Part shown: positions 18,012-27,118 of the stretch, piece by piece
Layout of the letters: every line of letters starts with the position of its first letter
Numbering within the stretch: the stretch's first letter is position 1
NCBI GenBank assembly: GCA_903929795.1
Contig: CAIYWC010000040.1
Location: 1-64,000 of the forward strand
Origin: an uncultured Myxococcales bacterium
Lineage (GTDB): Bacteria > Myxococcota_A > UBA9042
Length of the DNA: 64,000 nucleotides
Direction of reading: 5' to 3'
Program-made: the position numbers and the translations under genes
The notes under the pieces: generated by a model
What the model was told of the DNA's origin: nothing
Database searches by the model: none
The model's input: the letters and a program-made list of their open reading frames with translations, nothing else

Positions 18012-18536
18012 CTACAGCTTGGGCGTGTCGACTTCGTCCACCGCGCGATCCGGCTCGTCATCGCCCGGGACGCGCGCCAGCAGATCCGCCACGAGGCGCT
18101 GGTGCGCCATCTCCTCCGTGCGCAGCTCAAGAAACAGCTGCCGCACCGCCCCATCCTTGACATGCAGCAAGGCTTCATCAAAGAAATCATAGGCCTTGCG
18201 TTCGGCCGCCAGCGCGATCTCCAGCGCCTGGCGCGTGCTCATGTAGTTGCGCGGCTGGTTGGTCTCCGGTGCCTCCACGTCGACGATCGCGTCCGCATCG
18301 ACCCGCGATGGCGCGTCGGCGAACAGCGCGCGGCGCCGCTGCGCGAGGTCGTCGCGGTGCTTTTGTTCGTTGACGACCATCGAGTCAAAGAACGTCGCTG
18401 CGTCACCCTCATAGCGCTTGCCGACGAGCTCCGAGAAATCCGCGTAGCGCTGGCGCGCCTCTTCCTCAATCAAGATGGCATAATCCAACGCATCCTGCAG
18501 GTTTAGGCGGGCGAAATCGATGGCGGCGAACGGCAT
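18012..18536 (-). CDS. Ferritin-like diiron protein (rubrerythrin type, no rubredoxin domain)
   Basis: This 174-residue four-helix protein has a complete set of diiron ligands: Glu in LIEEEARQRY (helix 1), E-x-x-H in NEQKHRDD (helix 2), Glu in AAERKAYDFF (helix 3) and E-x-x-H in EEMAHQRL (helix 4). The family includes rubrerythrins, which reduce hydrogen peroxide in anaerobes, but no C-terminal rubredoxin module is present, so it may need a separate electron donor. AGGAG lies six bases before the ATG. It is divergent from the pyruvate oxidoreductase gene and upstream of korA on the same strand. A protective role for oxygen-sensitive Fe-S enzymes fits the context. Confidence 0.85.
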   Translation of the reverse strand: MPFAAIDFARLNLQDALDYAILIEEEARQRYADFSELVGKRYEGDAATFFDSMVVNEQKHRDDLAQRRRALFADAPSRVDADAIVDVEAPETNQPRNYMSTRQALEIALAAERKAYDFFDEALLHVKDGAVRQLFLELRTEEMAHQRLVADLLARVPGDDEPDRAVDEVDTPKL

Positions 18537-18635
18537 GGCACACTCCTGATGTTCCGCGGCGAAGCACTGCCTGCGCCGGGCGGGCGCGAGACTACCAGAC
18601 CCACCGCTTGGGAATCCACGCGTCGGGGCTGAAAA

Positions 18636-18688
18636 TTGTCACGGGCTTGTCGCGGCGCGGCTGGCCCGGCGTCTGTCACAATCCTGCC
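18636..18688. promoter_or_regulatory. TGTC direct-repeat boxes upstream of the pyruvate oxidoreductase gene
   Basis: The 16-mer TTGTCACGGGCTTGTC at 18636-18651 differs by one base from the copy upstream of korA. A weaker relative, TGTCACAATCCTGCC, lies at 18674-18688. Each has two TGTC-like halves 11 bp apart. The region lies between the divergent ferritin-like and oxidoreductase genes. I could not assign a clean -35/-10 pair on the plus strand. Confidence 0.45.
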
Positions 18689-18753
18689 ACACGCGCGGTG
18701 TACGGGCTGGACATTGCGCGGCACAATCGGCCACGCGAAAGCCTGGAGGCCGC

Positions 18754-21700
18754 ATGCACAAGCCCAAATTCATCACAGTCGACGGCAACGAAGCGACAGC
18801 GCTTGTTGCCCACAAGCTCAACGAAATCATTGTTATTTACCCCATCACGCCGTCGTCGACGATGGGCGAATTGTGCGACGAATGGAGCGCGAATGGCCGG
18901 CAGAATCTCTGGGGCGCCGTCCCGGAAGTGACTGAAATGCAATCGGAAGGCGGCGCCGCCGGCGCAGTTCACGGCGCGCTGCAGGTCGGCGTGCTGGCGA
19001 CGACGTTCACCGCATCCCAGGGCTTGCTGCTCATGATTCCGAACATGTACAAAATCGCCGGCGAGCTCACGCCTTTTTGCATGCACGTCGCCGCGCGCAC
19101 GCTGGCAACCCACGCTTTGTCCATTTTTGGCGACCATTCGGACGTCATGGCCTGCCGGCAGACCGGCTTTGCCCTGCTGGCGTCCGGATCTGTGCAGGAA
19201 GCCCATGATTTCGCGGCGATCGGCCAAGCGGCGACCCTGCGTTCGCGCGTGCCGTTCCTGCATTTCTTTGACGGCTTTCGCACCTCGCACGAGGTCGCCA
19301 AGATTGCCGCGCTGAACGACGACGACCTGCGGTCGCTGATGGACGCGGACTGCATCGCCGCCCACCGCGCGCGCGCGCTGACGCCCGATCACCCGAGCGT
19401 GCGCGGAACCGCTCAGAATCCCGATGCTTTTTTCCAAGCTCGCGAAGCCGGGAACCGCTTCATGTTCGACTGTCCGCAGGTCGTGCGCGACGTGATGGCG
19501 GAGTTCGCCGCGCGTACGGGTCGCGCGTACCAGCCGTTCGACTATTTTGGCCATCCGGAGGCGGAAAACCTCATTGTGATCATGGGCTCAGGCGCGGAGA
19601 CCGTGCGCGAGACGGTCAATTTCTTGGTGGCGCGCGGCCAGAAGCTGGGCGTGGTGCAAGTGCGCCTGTACCGGCCCTTTTGCGTGGCGGAATTCGCCAA
19701 GGTGCTGCCCGCAACGACGCGGCGAATCGCGGTGCTGGACCGCACCAAGGAGCCGGGCGCGCCGGGCGAACCGCTGTACCTGGACGTCGTGGCGGCGTTG
19801 GCGGCGATGCGGCGCGACGGCGACGGGCTGCTGGGCGAGCCACACGTGGTCGGCGGGCGCTACGGGCTGTCGTCCAAAGAATTCACGCCGGCGATGGTGG
19901 ATGCGATCTTTCGCGAGTTGCAAAAACCCAAGCCTCGTCATGGCTTTACGGTCGGCATCGTCGATGACGTGACGTTCCTTTCGCTGGCCGTCGACGCCAA
20001 TTTCTCAATCGAAGCCGAGGACGTCGTCGGCGCGGTCTTCTTTGGCCTCGGCGCGGACGGCACCGTGGGTGCCAACAAGAACTCCATCAAGATCATCGGC
20101 GAAGAGACCAGCCACTACGCGCAGGGATATTTTGTCTATGATTCCAAGAAGTCCGGCGCGATCACGATCTCGCATCTGCGCTTTGGCCCCCGACCGATCC
20201 GCGCGCCGTATCTGGTCAAGCAGGCGCACTTCGTGGCGTGCCACCACATGACGTTCCTCGACAAGTACGACGTGCTCGGTTACGCGGCGCAAGGCGGCGT
20301 TTTTCTGCTGAATTCCGCATTCAGCGCCGCAGAGATCTGGCACAACCTATCGGCGGAAGTGCAGCAGGAACTGATCGATAAGCGCCTGACTTTCTACGTG
20401 ATTGATGCCCACAAGGTCGCGCAGGAAACCGGCATGGGCGGCCGCATCAACACCATCATGCAGACCTGCTTTTTTGCCATCTCGGGCGTGCTGCCGCGCG
20501 ACGAGGCGATCGCGCACATCAAGCATTCCATTGAGAAAAGCTACAAAAAGAAGGGCGCGGACGTGGTGAAGAAGAATTTTGCCGCGGTCGACCACACGCT
20601 CAAGCACTTGGAGACGGTGCACGTGCCGGGTCTGGCGACTTCGCCGCGCCATCTGCCGCCGGTCGTGGACAGCCACGCGCCGGATTTTGTCCAGCGCGTG
20701 ACCGCAGTGATGATGGCCGACAAGGGCGACGCACTGCCGGTCAGCGCGTTCCCGATTGACGGCGTCTGGCCGATGGGCACGGCAAAGTGGGAAAAGCGCA
20801 ATATCGCTTTGGAAATTCCCGTTTGGCACATGGACCTGTGCATCCAGTGCAACAAATGCGCGCTCGTGTGCCCGCACGCGGCGATCCGCGCCAAGGTTTT
20901 TGACCCCCGCTTCGCCGTGGACGCGCCGCCGACCTTCAAGGCGATGGACTACCGCGGCCTGGAATTCCGCGGCGACAAATACACGATTCAGGTCGCGCCG
21001 GAGGACTGCACGGGCTGCGAACTGTGCGTGCACATGTGTCCGGCGGTGGACAAGAAAGACGGCCGCAAGGCGCTGGAGATGGCGCCACAGCCGGAGCTGC
21101 GCGCAGCGGAACACCTGAATTTTCAGCATTTTCTGGCGATTCCCGAGCCGGATCGGCTCAAGGTGAAGATCGACGTGAAGGGCTCGCAGTTCCTGCAGCC
21201 GCTGTTCGAATTCTCCGGCGCGTGTTCCGGCTGCGGCGAGACGCCGTATGTCAAGCTGCTGACTCAGCTTTTTGGCGATCGGCTGCTAATTGCCAACGCC
21301 ACGGGCTGCTCGTCGATCTTTGGCGGCAACCTGCCGACCACGCCGTACACGACCAACGCGGCGGGTCTGGGGCCGGCGTGGGCGAATTCACTGTTTGAGG
21401 ATAACGCCGAGTTTGGCCTGGGCTTTCGGCTGGCGGTCGACCAGCACGCGCTGCACGCCAAGGCGCTGGTGCAGGAGCTGATTGCGGCGGTGGATGCGCC
21501 GCTGGCGCACGGGCTGCTGACCGCGGACCAGTCGACCGAGCAGGGCCTTGCGGACCAGCGCGCGCGCGTGGCGACGTTGAAGGCGCAGCTGCTGGCGCAC
21601 GAGACGAAACACAGCCGCCGGTTGTGGCAAATCGCTGATTTTCTTGTGAAAAAGAGCGTGTGGATCGTCGGCGGCGACGGCTGGGCGTATGACATCGGCT

Positions 21701-22305
21701 ACGGCGGCCTGGACCACGTGCTGGCGTCCGGGCGCGACGTCAACGTGCTCGTGCTGGACACCGAGGTGTATTCCAACACCGGCGGTCAGGCGTCCAAGGC
21801 GACGCCAATGGGCGCGGCGGCGCGGTTTGCGACGGCCGGCAAGGCGCTGGCCAAGAAGGATTTGGGCCTGATGGCCATGAGTTACGGCCACGTGTACGTG
21901 GCGCGGGTCGCGCTGGGCGCCAAGGACGCCCACACGGTGCGGGTGATGCAGGAGGCGGAGTCGTATCCCGGGCCGTCGCTGGTCATCGCCTACAGCCACT
22001 GCATCGCGCACGGCTACGACCTGAGCGACGCGCTGGAACATCAGGAAACGGCAGTGCAATCGGCCTATTGGCCGCTGTACCGGTTTGACCCGCGGCGGCA
22101 AACGGCGGGCGAGAACCCGCTCAGGCTCGACTCGCCGCCGCCCAAGAAGACGCTCATGGAGTTCGTCAGCCAGGAGAACCGCTTCAAGCAGACGGAAGTG
22201 CGTGATCCCGAACACTTTCACGAGATGATGGAGCAAGCGCAGCACGCGCTGAACCGGCGGTACGCGCTCTACGAGCACCTGAGCAAGCTGGTGCTGACGG
22301 AGTAG
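18754..22305 (+). CDS. nifJ: Pyruvate:ferredoxin (flavodoxin) oxidoreductase, single-chain
   Basis: This enzyme decarboxylates pyruvate to acetyl-CoA and reduces ferredoxin or flavodoxin. The 1183-residue chain has the full order of a homodimeric enzyme: N-terminal pyrimidine-binding domain (VIYPITPSSTMGE), gamma domain, a ferredoxin domain with CIQCNKCALVCPHA near residue 696 and CTGCELCVHMCP near residue 752, the proximal-cluster Cys in CSGCGETPY (C824 onward), and the TPP site GGDGWAYDIGYGGLDHV near residue 973. GGAGG stands four bases before the ATG. A strong intrinsic terminator follows the stop, so it is probably monocistronic. Confidence 0.96.
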   Translation: MHKPKFITVDGNEATALVAHKLNEIIVIYPITPSSTMGELCDEWSANGRQNLWGAVPEVTEMQSEGGAAGAVHGALQVGVLATTFTASQGLLLMIPNMYKIAGELTPFCMHVAARTLATHALSIFGDHSDVMACRQTGFALLASGSVQEAHDFAAIGQAATLRSRVPFLHFFDGFRTSHEVAKIAALNDDDLRSLMDADCIAAHRARALTPDHPSVRGTAQNPDAFFQAREAGNRFMFDCPQVVRDVMAEFAARTGRAYQPFDYFGHPEAENLIVIMGSGAETVRETVNFLVARGQKLGVVQVRLYRPFCVAEFAKVLPATTRRIAVLDRTKEPGAPGEPLYLDVVAALAAMRRDGDGLLGEPHVVGGRYGLSSKEFTPAMVDAIFRELQKPKPRHGFTVGIVDDVTFLSLAVDANFSIEAEDVVGAVFFGLGADGTVGANKNSIKIIGEETSHYAQGYFVYDSKKSGAITISHLRFGPRPIRAPYLVKQAHFVACHHMTFLDKYDVLGYAAQGGVFLLNSAFSAAEIWHNLSAEVQQELIDKRLTFYVIDAHKVAQETGMGGRINTIMQTCFFAISGVLPRDEAIAHIKHSIEKSYKKKGADVVKKNFAAVDHTLKHLETVHVPGLATSPRHLPPVVDSHAPDFVQRVTAVMMADKGDALPVSAFPIDGVWPMGTAKWEKRNIALEIPVWHMDLCIQCNKCALVCPHAAIRAKVFDPRFAVDAPPTFKAMDYRGLEFRGDKYTIQVAPEDCTGCELCVHMCPAVDKKDGRKALEMAPQPELRAAEHLNFQHFLAIPEPDRLKVKIDVKGSQFLQPLFEFSGACSGCGETPYVKLLTQLFGDRLLIANATGCSSIFGGNLPTTPYTTNAAGLGPAWANSLFEDNAEFGLGFRLAVDQHALHAKALVQELIAAVDAPLAHGLLTADQSTEQGLADQRARVATLKAQLLAHETKHSRRLWQIADFLVKKSVWIVGGDGWAYDIGYGGLDHVLASGRDVNVLVLDTEVYSNTGGQASKATPMGAAARFATAGKALAKKDLGLMAMSYGHVYVARVALGAKDAHTVRVMQEAESYPGPSLVIAYSHCIAHGYDLSDALEHQETAVQSAYWPLYRFDPRRQTAGENPLRLDSPPPKKTLMEFVSQENRFKQTEVRDPEHFHEMMEQAQHALNRRYALYEHLSKLVLTE

Positions 22306-22319
22306 CTGCGCGGGCCGAC

Positions 22320-22355
22320 GCGCACGGTGAAGTGGCGGCTCGTGCGCCATTTTTT
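22320..22355 (+). terminator. Intrinsic terminator after the pyruvate oxidoreductase gene
   Basis: A perfect 7-bp stem (GCGCACG at 22320-22326, CGTGCGC at 22341-22347) with a 14-base loop is followed after two bases by six Ts. It lies 15 bp after the stop codon, in the correct orientation. Confidence 0.8.
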
Positions 22356-22429
22356 GGGGCTACGGCGGCGTCAGCCAGCAGGACTGCGAGCCCACCGACC
22401 GCGATAACCGCTGAACCAAGCCGGTGTGT

Positions 22430-25090
22430 TCAGTTCGTGACAGGCAAGCACTGTCCCGCCACGCCGCAGCTGTAGGCCACCGGCGAGCTGAGGATCGTGT
22501 TGCACGGCTGGCCGCTGCTCAGGATGATCCAGCCGTACTGGCTGGGCACCTTGCCGGCGCAGACGCGGCAGGAGTCGTTGCCGGTCGTGCCGGCGTACGC
22601 GCCGTCGGCGATGCACTGGCCGCCGATCAGGCACGTGGCAGGGGCCAAGTTGTGCTGGCAGATTCCGCTGCTGCAGACGTCCGTGGTGCAGCTGATGCCG
22701 TCGCTGCAGTCGCCGTCGGCAGCGCAGTCCGGCACGTGCTGGACGGTGACCTGGACCACGATTTGGCACGAGTTGCCCGGCTCGCCGGCGATGGCCGGCA
22801 GGTCGTACAGTGTCGCGGTCGCCGTGCCAGTGCCCTTGCCCGCGCCATACGTGACGATGCTGGTTTCCACGGAAGTGACGCCGTAGTTCGCGTCGACGCT
22901 GACGGAGCAGCTGGCCTCCACGTTGCTGACAATCGTGCCGATCTGCGTCGTCGTGCCGCCGGGCGCGTAGTCGCAGCCTCCAACGAAATTCTGTGGATGC
23001 GCGCTGCCGGTCTTTGTGTAGCCGACATTGGCGCGCGGTTCTACGAGCTGAATCAAGGCGTTGCATGTCGTCGACACGGTCTTGGTCGTCACGGTCCAGT
23101 TGCCACCCGCGTAGAACGCCGGCTTGGACGAGGCGTCGCAGGTCGGCAGCGTGCACGTCTTGCCGTTGGCGAGCGGCGCGATCGGCGGCCAGGGGTCGAC
23201 GCACTTGCCGCTGGCGCAGGTTCCAGCGGTGCCGCAGGAGAACGACTCGTTGGCGTTGGTCCAGCCGTTGTTGCTGGTCGCGGACGTGCAGGCGAGGCAG
23301 GCGTTGGCGCCGTTCGTGTCGCCGTCGGCGTGACAGATGCCGTCGATGAAGCAGCTGCCGGTCACAACCTCGTGCGTGCACGCGTGGCTCGTCGGGTCGC
23401 AGGCGTCCGTCGTGCAGGCCTTGCCGTCGTCGCATTGGCCGTTGTTCAGGCATTGCGGGACCACGCCGGCGCAGACGCCCGCGGTGCACGTGTCGCCGAT
23501 CGTGCTGGCGTTGCCGTCGTTGCACGAAGTGCCGGACAGCTTGGCGTTGCTGCAGCCGCTGGTCGGGTCGCAGGAGTCAGCCGTGCACGCGTTGCCGTCG
23601 TCGCACTTGGCGCCGGAAATGTCGCTGTGGCTGCAGGCCAAAAGCGCCGAGTTGCCCGCGGTCGGATCGCAGATATCGCTGGTGCAGACGTTGCTGTCGG
23701 CGCACGGTGTGCCGACGGTGCCGGTGCAGGTCGTGACGTCGCAGGCGTCGTTCACTGTGCAGAAGTTATTGTCATCACAAGCGATAGTTCCCGCCGCGGC
23801 GTGCTGGCAGCCCGACTTGCCGGCGCAGCTGTCCGTCGTACATGGATTGCCGTCGTCGCACGCGCTGTTGGTGGCTGTGCCCGCGCACGCGCCGCCCGCG
23901 CACGCGTCGCCGGTGGTGCAGGTCACGCCGTCGTCGCAGCTCACCGCGTTGTTCGTGGTCGTGCAAGCGCCGGCGAGGTTGCAGCCGTCGTCCGTGCACG
24001 GATTGCCGTCGTTGCAGGCTTTCGCCGTGCCCGTGCAGGTGCCGGTGCCGCAGTTGTCGTTCTCCGTGCAGGCGTTGTTGTCGTCGCACGTCACGCTCGC
24101 CGGCAGCGCGACTGACGTGCAACCCTTGGTCTTGTTGCAGGAATCGGTCGTGCACGCGTTGCCATCGTCGCACGAGACGCTGGTGTTGCTGCAGAACATG
24201 TTCGTGCACTTGTCGGTGGTGCACGCGCTGTTGTCGTTGCAATCGCTGTCCGCGGCGCAATCGGGCGCGCTAAAGCCACTGCACGCACTCAGCGCTTTGC
24301 CACAGTTCTGCGCGGCGCACGAGATACACGCCGGATCGGTGACGGTGGCGCTGACAAAGTTCGAGCAGCTCGACGCGCAGGCGGTCGACACGCAAACCGA
24401 CAAGTCGCCAAAGCAATCTGCGCATTGCGATGCCATCGGGTACGCTTGGGCGATGCATGTGGCCATGCACGCTTTGTCCAGCGTGTTCGTGATGGGCGCG
24501 CCGGCCGGCTTGCACGCACCCGTACCGCAAGTGCCCAGGGCTGTGACAAAAGCCATGTTCGTTGTCGAATCCCATTCCGCTTTGCTGCAATTGGTCGCGG
24601 AGGCGGCGTCACCGGTGACGTCGCCGCTCGCGTCGACGCTGGCGTCCACGCTCGTGTCCGGGCCGGTGTCGTCGACAGTGTCCGTGCAAGTGCCGGTGCC
24701 GGCGCAGGTGCCTTTCTTGCAGTAGTCATTTTGCGTGCACGGGTCGCCGTCGTCGCACGGCCCGGCGTTTTGCGGGTTGCTGCACACGCCGTTCAGGCAA
24801 ATGTTGTCGGTACACGGGTCGTTGTCGTTGCAGTCCGAGTTGGAGGTGCACTGCGGCGTCACTTCCGGGCCAGTATCGATCGCGATGTCGGTCTTCGACG
24901 CGATGTCCTGCGTGTCCAAGCCAACGTCCGCCTTTGCGTCCGAGCCGGTCACCGCATCCTCCTTGCCCACGTCGGCCACCGCGTCATCGGCAGGCTGGCT
25001 CGCCGGGGTCGTGCCACCGCACGCGACTGCAGCCAGCGCCAGACAACTGAGAACGAACCGTTTATCAAGCAAAATCAAGACAGTATTCAT
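22430..25090 (-). CDS. Cys-rich repeat lipoprotein with CxDGxxCTxDxC units
   Basis: This is a predicted secreted lipoprotein of 886 residues with no enzyme domain recognised. The N-terminus has a hydrophobic signal ending at Cys24 (LALAAVAC), then an Asp/Ala/Thr-rich linker. About fourteen units of the form C-[DN]-D-[GN]-x-x-C-T-x-[DN]-x-C follow, twelve of them in one run; one unit has Ser in place of a Cys (NDGNASTIGDTC). Units alternate between a short and a one-residue longer form. They resemble the extracellular repeats of Dictyostelium prestalk proteins and are common in myxobacterial surface proteins. A less Cys-rich region of about 150 residues separates the last unit from the rest. 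The ATG at 25090 is chosen from the signal peptide. Function unknown; adhesion or an extracellular scaffold is plausible. Confidence 0.85.
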   Translation of the reverse strand: MNTVLILLDKRFVLSCLALAAVACGGTTPASQPADDAVADVGKEDAVTGSDAKADVGLDTQDIASKTDIAIDTGPEVTPQCTSNSDCNDNDPCTDNICLNGVCSNPQNAGPCDDGDPCTQNDYCKKGTCAGTGTCTDTVDDTGPDTSVDASVDASGDVTGDAASATNCSKAEWDSTTNMAFVTALGTCGTGACKPAGAPITNTLDKACMATCIAQAYPMASQCADCFGDLSVCVSTACASSCSNFVSATVTDPACISCAAQNCGKALSACSGFSAPDCAADSDCNDNSACTTDKCTNMFCSNTSVSCDDGNACTTDSCNKTKGCTSVALPASVTCDDNNACTENDNCGTGTCTGTAKACNDGNPCTDDGCNLAGACTTTNNAVSCDDGVTCTTGDACAGGACAGTATNSACDDGNPCTTDSCAGKSGCQHAAAGTIACDDNNFCTVNDACDVTTCTGTVGTPCADSNVCTSDICDPTAGNSALLACSHSDISGAKCDDGNACTADSCDPTSGCSNAKLSGTSCNDGNASTIGDTCTAGVCAGVVPQCLNNGQCDDGKACTTDACDPTSHACTHEVVTGSCFIDGICHADGDTNGANACLACTSATSNNGWTNANESFSCGTAGTCASGKCVDPWPPIAPLANGKTCTLPTCDASSKPAFYAGGNWTVTTKTVSTTCNALIQLVEPRANVGYTKTGSAHPQNFVGGCDYAPGGTTTQIGTIVSNVEASCSVSVDANYGVTSVETSIVTYGAGKGTGTATATLYDLPAIAGEPGNSCQIVVQVTVQHVPDCAADGDCSDGISCTTDVCSSGICQHNLAPATCLIGGQCIADGAYAGTTGNDSCRVCAGKVPSQYGWIILSSGQPCNTILSSPVAYSCGVAGQCLPVTN

Positions 25091-25165
25091 CACAACCCCG
25101 TTCAATGGTCCGGTCACAGAAGGATGCCCGCGGCGCAAACGCTGACACTTGCCAGAGCGCGAGGG

Positions 25166-25194
25166 ATCATACGGGCGGCATCGGCGATGCGCAA
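25166..25194 (-). promoter_or_regulatory. Predicted promoter of the Cys-rich lipoprotein gene
   Basis: On the minus strand TTGCGC (25189-25194) is followed after exactly 17 bp by TATGAT (25166-25171), 75 bp before the start codon. The gene can therefore be transcribed separately from the GMC oxidoreductase gene upstream. Confidence 0.5.
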
Positions 25195-25244
25195 CTTGAT
25201 GGCGACCAGCCCGCACGCAGCGCTTCTGGGGCCGTTGCCGTCGG

Positions 25245-26741
25245 CTATTGCCGCAAAATGCTGCGCGCGCACAGCGTCGCCAGCGCGAGGATCGATGTCT
25301 GCGGATTCACGCCCGTCGCGGTCGGAAAGACGCTCGAGTCCGCGACGTACAGCCCGGCGACCGTGTGGTGGCGAAAATCCGGGCGTACGACCGCGTGCGT
25401 GGGATCCGTCGCCATCTTGCAGGTGCCAAAAAGATGTGTGATTGCACCGTGGTACGCATCAGGCTGCCGTGGGCCTTCGGTTTGGAACCGCACGATCTCG
25501 CGGCGGTCCGTGACGACCGGCGCCCAGCCGTGCACGCCGGGCAGCACGCGCAAGGCTCCGGCCGCAAACAGCATTTCGCCCAGGACGCGCACGCCGCGGC
25601 GGATGCAATCCACGTCGCGCGGCGTCAGGTTGTACTGGATGACCGGCCGGCCGCGCCAGCCAACGCGCACGCGACCGCGGCCGTGCGCGCGGACCGCCAC
25701 GCCCCAGTGGACCTCGTGGGCGAGCTGGTCCAAGTTGCGCGCGAACGCCCGACCCATGCCGTCCATTCGGCTGGCAATGATGGCCGGATCGTAGCCAAGT
25801 GCCTCAAACTTGATGCCTTCTTTGCGCAGCCCGATCACTTCGTGGCCCTGCGTCGCGCCATTCCACATCCGCACCGTCTCGGCAAATTGCCCAACGACCG
25901 CAACACCCGGGTGCGCCTGCAGATTTTGGCCAACCGGCCCATGGCGAATCCCGCTCTTGTGCAGCAGCATCGGCGTCTGGATCGCGCTGGCCGCCAGCAC
26001 GACGGCGAGCCGCGCTTGCACGGTGACGCGCCCACCGCCCGCCGCCTGACCAATCACGCCGACCGCGCGGCCATGCTCCGTCTGCACAGCCGCGACCGTC
26101 ACGCGGCTGAGAATCTGCGCGCCATGGTGGCACGCCACCGGCAAAAGCGTCAGATCCATCGACTGTTTGCGGCCATGCGGACAGCCCTGCAGGCAACGGC
26201 CCAAGCCTTCGCAGCCGCGCGTGTTGCGGGCAATCGGCCGGTGTTCCAGCCCCAGCGCGTCCGCGCCCTGCGCCATCAGCAGGTTCTTGGGCCCCGCCAC
26301 GCTGGCCTGGGTCGGCGCGATGCCCAGGTCGTCTTCGATTTCGTCAAAAAGCGCGGAGAGCGTGCCCGCATCCAGCGTTTGCTCGAGCCCGGGATCTGCG
26401 GCGACCCAGCCCGCGCGCACGTCCTCCGGCAGTCGCCACGAGATCGCGCCGTTGACGACCGACGTGCCGCCCACCGCGCGGCCTTGCAGAACGGGCATTG
26501 GCGCGTTGCCCAGCGCGACGTTGGCACCCATGTCGCGGTACAGCAGCGCCATCGACGAAAAACCGTCGACCGGATAGTCCCGCGGCTGCACCCACGGACC
26601 TTCCTCCAGCAGTACCACGCGCAGACCCGCGAGGGCCAGCGTGCGCGCGGCGGCAGCCCCGGCTGGCCCAGTCCCGACAATCGCGACGTCGCAGTCGAGC
26701 GCGTGCGGGGCCGCGATCGTCGCCCCATCCAGCACGTTCAC
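25245..26741 (-). CDS. GMC-family FAD-dependent alcohol oxidase/dehydrogenase
   Basis: This is a flavoprotein of the glucose-methanol-choline family, most like long-chain (fatty) alcohol oxidases. It opens with the FAD dinucleotide motif VGTGPAGAAAARTLALAG, has the family segment GGTSVVNGAISWR, a Cys-rich stretch CEGLGRCLQGCPHGRKQS near residue 185 and the C-terminal GLYVADSSVFPTATGVNPQ. The GTG at 26741 overlaps the stop of the preceding small gene as GTGA. The frame stays open to 27188, but that extension overlaps two genes in other frames. The 498-residue product lacks the N-terminal helical region found in long-chain alcohol oxidases; the small neighbour may supply it. Confidence 0.88.
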   Translation of the reverse strand: MNVLDGATIAAPHALDCDVAIVGTGPAGAAAARTLALAGLRVVLLEEGPWVQPRDYPVDGFSSMALLYRDMGANVALGNAPMPVLQGRAVGGTSVVNGAISWRLPEDVRAGWVAADPGLEQTLDAGTLSALFDEIEDDLGIAPTQASVAGPKNLLMAQGADALGLEHRPIARNTRGCEGLGRCLQGCPHGRKQSMDLTLLPVACHHGAQILSRVTVAAVQTEHGRAVGVIGQAAGGGRVTVQARLAVVLAASAIQTPMLLHKSGIRHGPVGQNLQAHPGVAVVGQFAETVRMWNGATQGHEVIGLRKEGIKFEALGYDPAIIASRMDGMGRAFARNLDQLAHEVHWGVAVRAHGRGRVRVGWRGRPVIQYNLTPRDVDCIRRGVRVLGEMLFAAGALRVLPGVHGWAPVVTDRREIVRFQTEGPRQPDAYHGAITHLFGTCKMATDPTHAVVRPDFRHHTVAGLYVADSSVFPTATGVNPQTSILALATLCARSILRQ

Positions 26742-27118
26742 GGCACGACTCCCAAGGCGCGACGCGACGGCGGGTCGCGAAACAGCGCAAAGCAGGCGAT
26801 CACCTTCAGCGTCGCGGCCAGCTGGCGCAGCAGGAACACCGGCGTGTCGGACATCTGCGCCAGGAACGCGTCCCGGCGGTCGGCCGAAAGCGCGAAGAAC
26901 GGCCGCCCGTAGCCCGGCAACACCAGCGGCAGCCAGGTGAACGTCCAGGTTGTGAACCGCAGGCCAAGACGCAGCAGCGGCGGCGCGACCCGTGCGAGCT
27001 CCGGCCAGAAAGTGGTCAGATCGACTTGCGGCAGGCCGGCGCGGTCGGGCAGATCGGGCACGGTCGCATCCAACAGCAGGCGCAGCCAGCGCATTTCCAC
27101 TGTCAGCCAGCCGTTCAT
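26738..27118 (-). CDS. Small helical protein, probable partner of the GMC oxidoreductase
   Basis: This 126-residue protein overlaps its upstream neighbour (ATGA) and its downstream GMC gene (GTGA), so translation of the three is tightly coupled. It is mostly helical with a hydrophobic segment FTTWTFTWLPLVLPGYGR, then FALSADRRDAFLAQM and a C-terminal LKVIACFALFRDPPSRRALG. The last pattern resembles the N-terminal region of long-chain alcohol oxidases, where it is fused to the GMC domain. I infer that it is a detached subunit or membrane tether of the oxidase. No cofactor motif is visible. Confidence 0.7.
   Translation of the reverse strand: MNGWLTVEMRWLRLLLDATVPDLPDRAGLPQVDLTTFWPELARVAPPLLRLGLRFTTWTFTWLPLVLPGYGRPFFALSADRRDAFLAQMSDTPVFLLRQLAATLKVIACFALFRDPPSRRALGVVP

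Noticed and set aside
17724-18753. Classical FNR box (TTGAT-N4-ATCAA) near the redox genes
   Set aside because: No match was found on reading both intergenic regions; only the TGTC repeats stand out.
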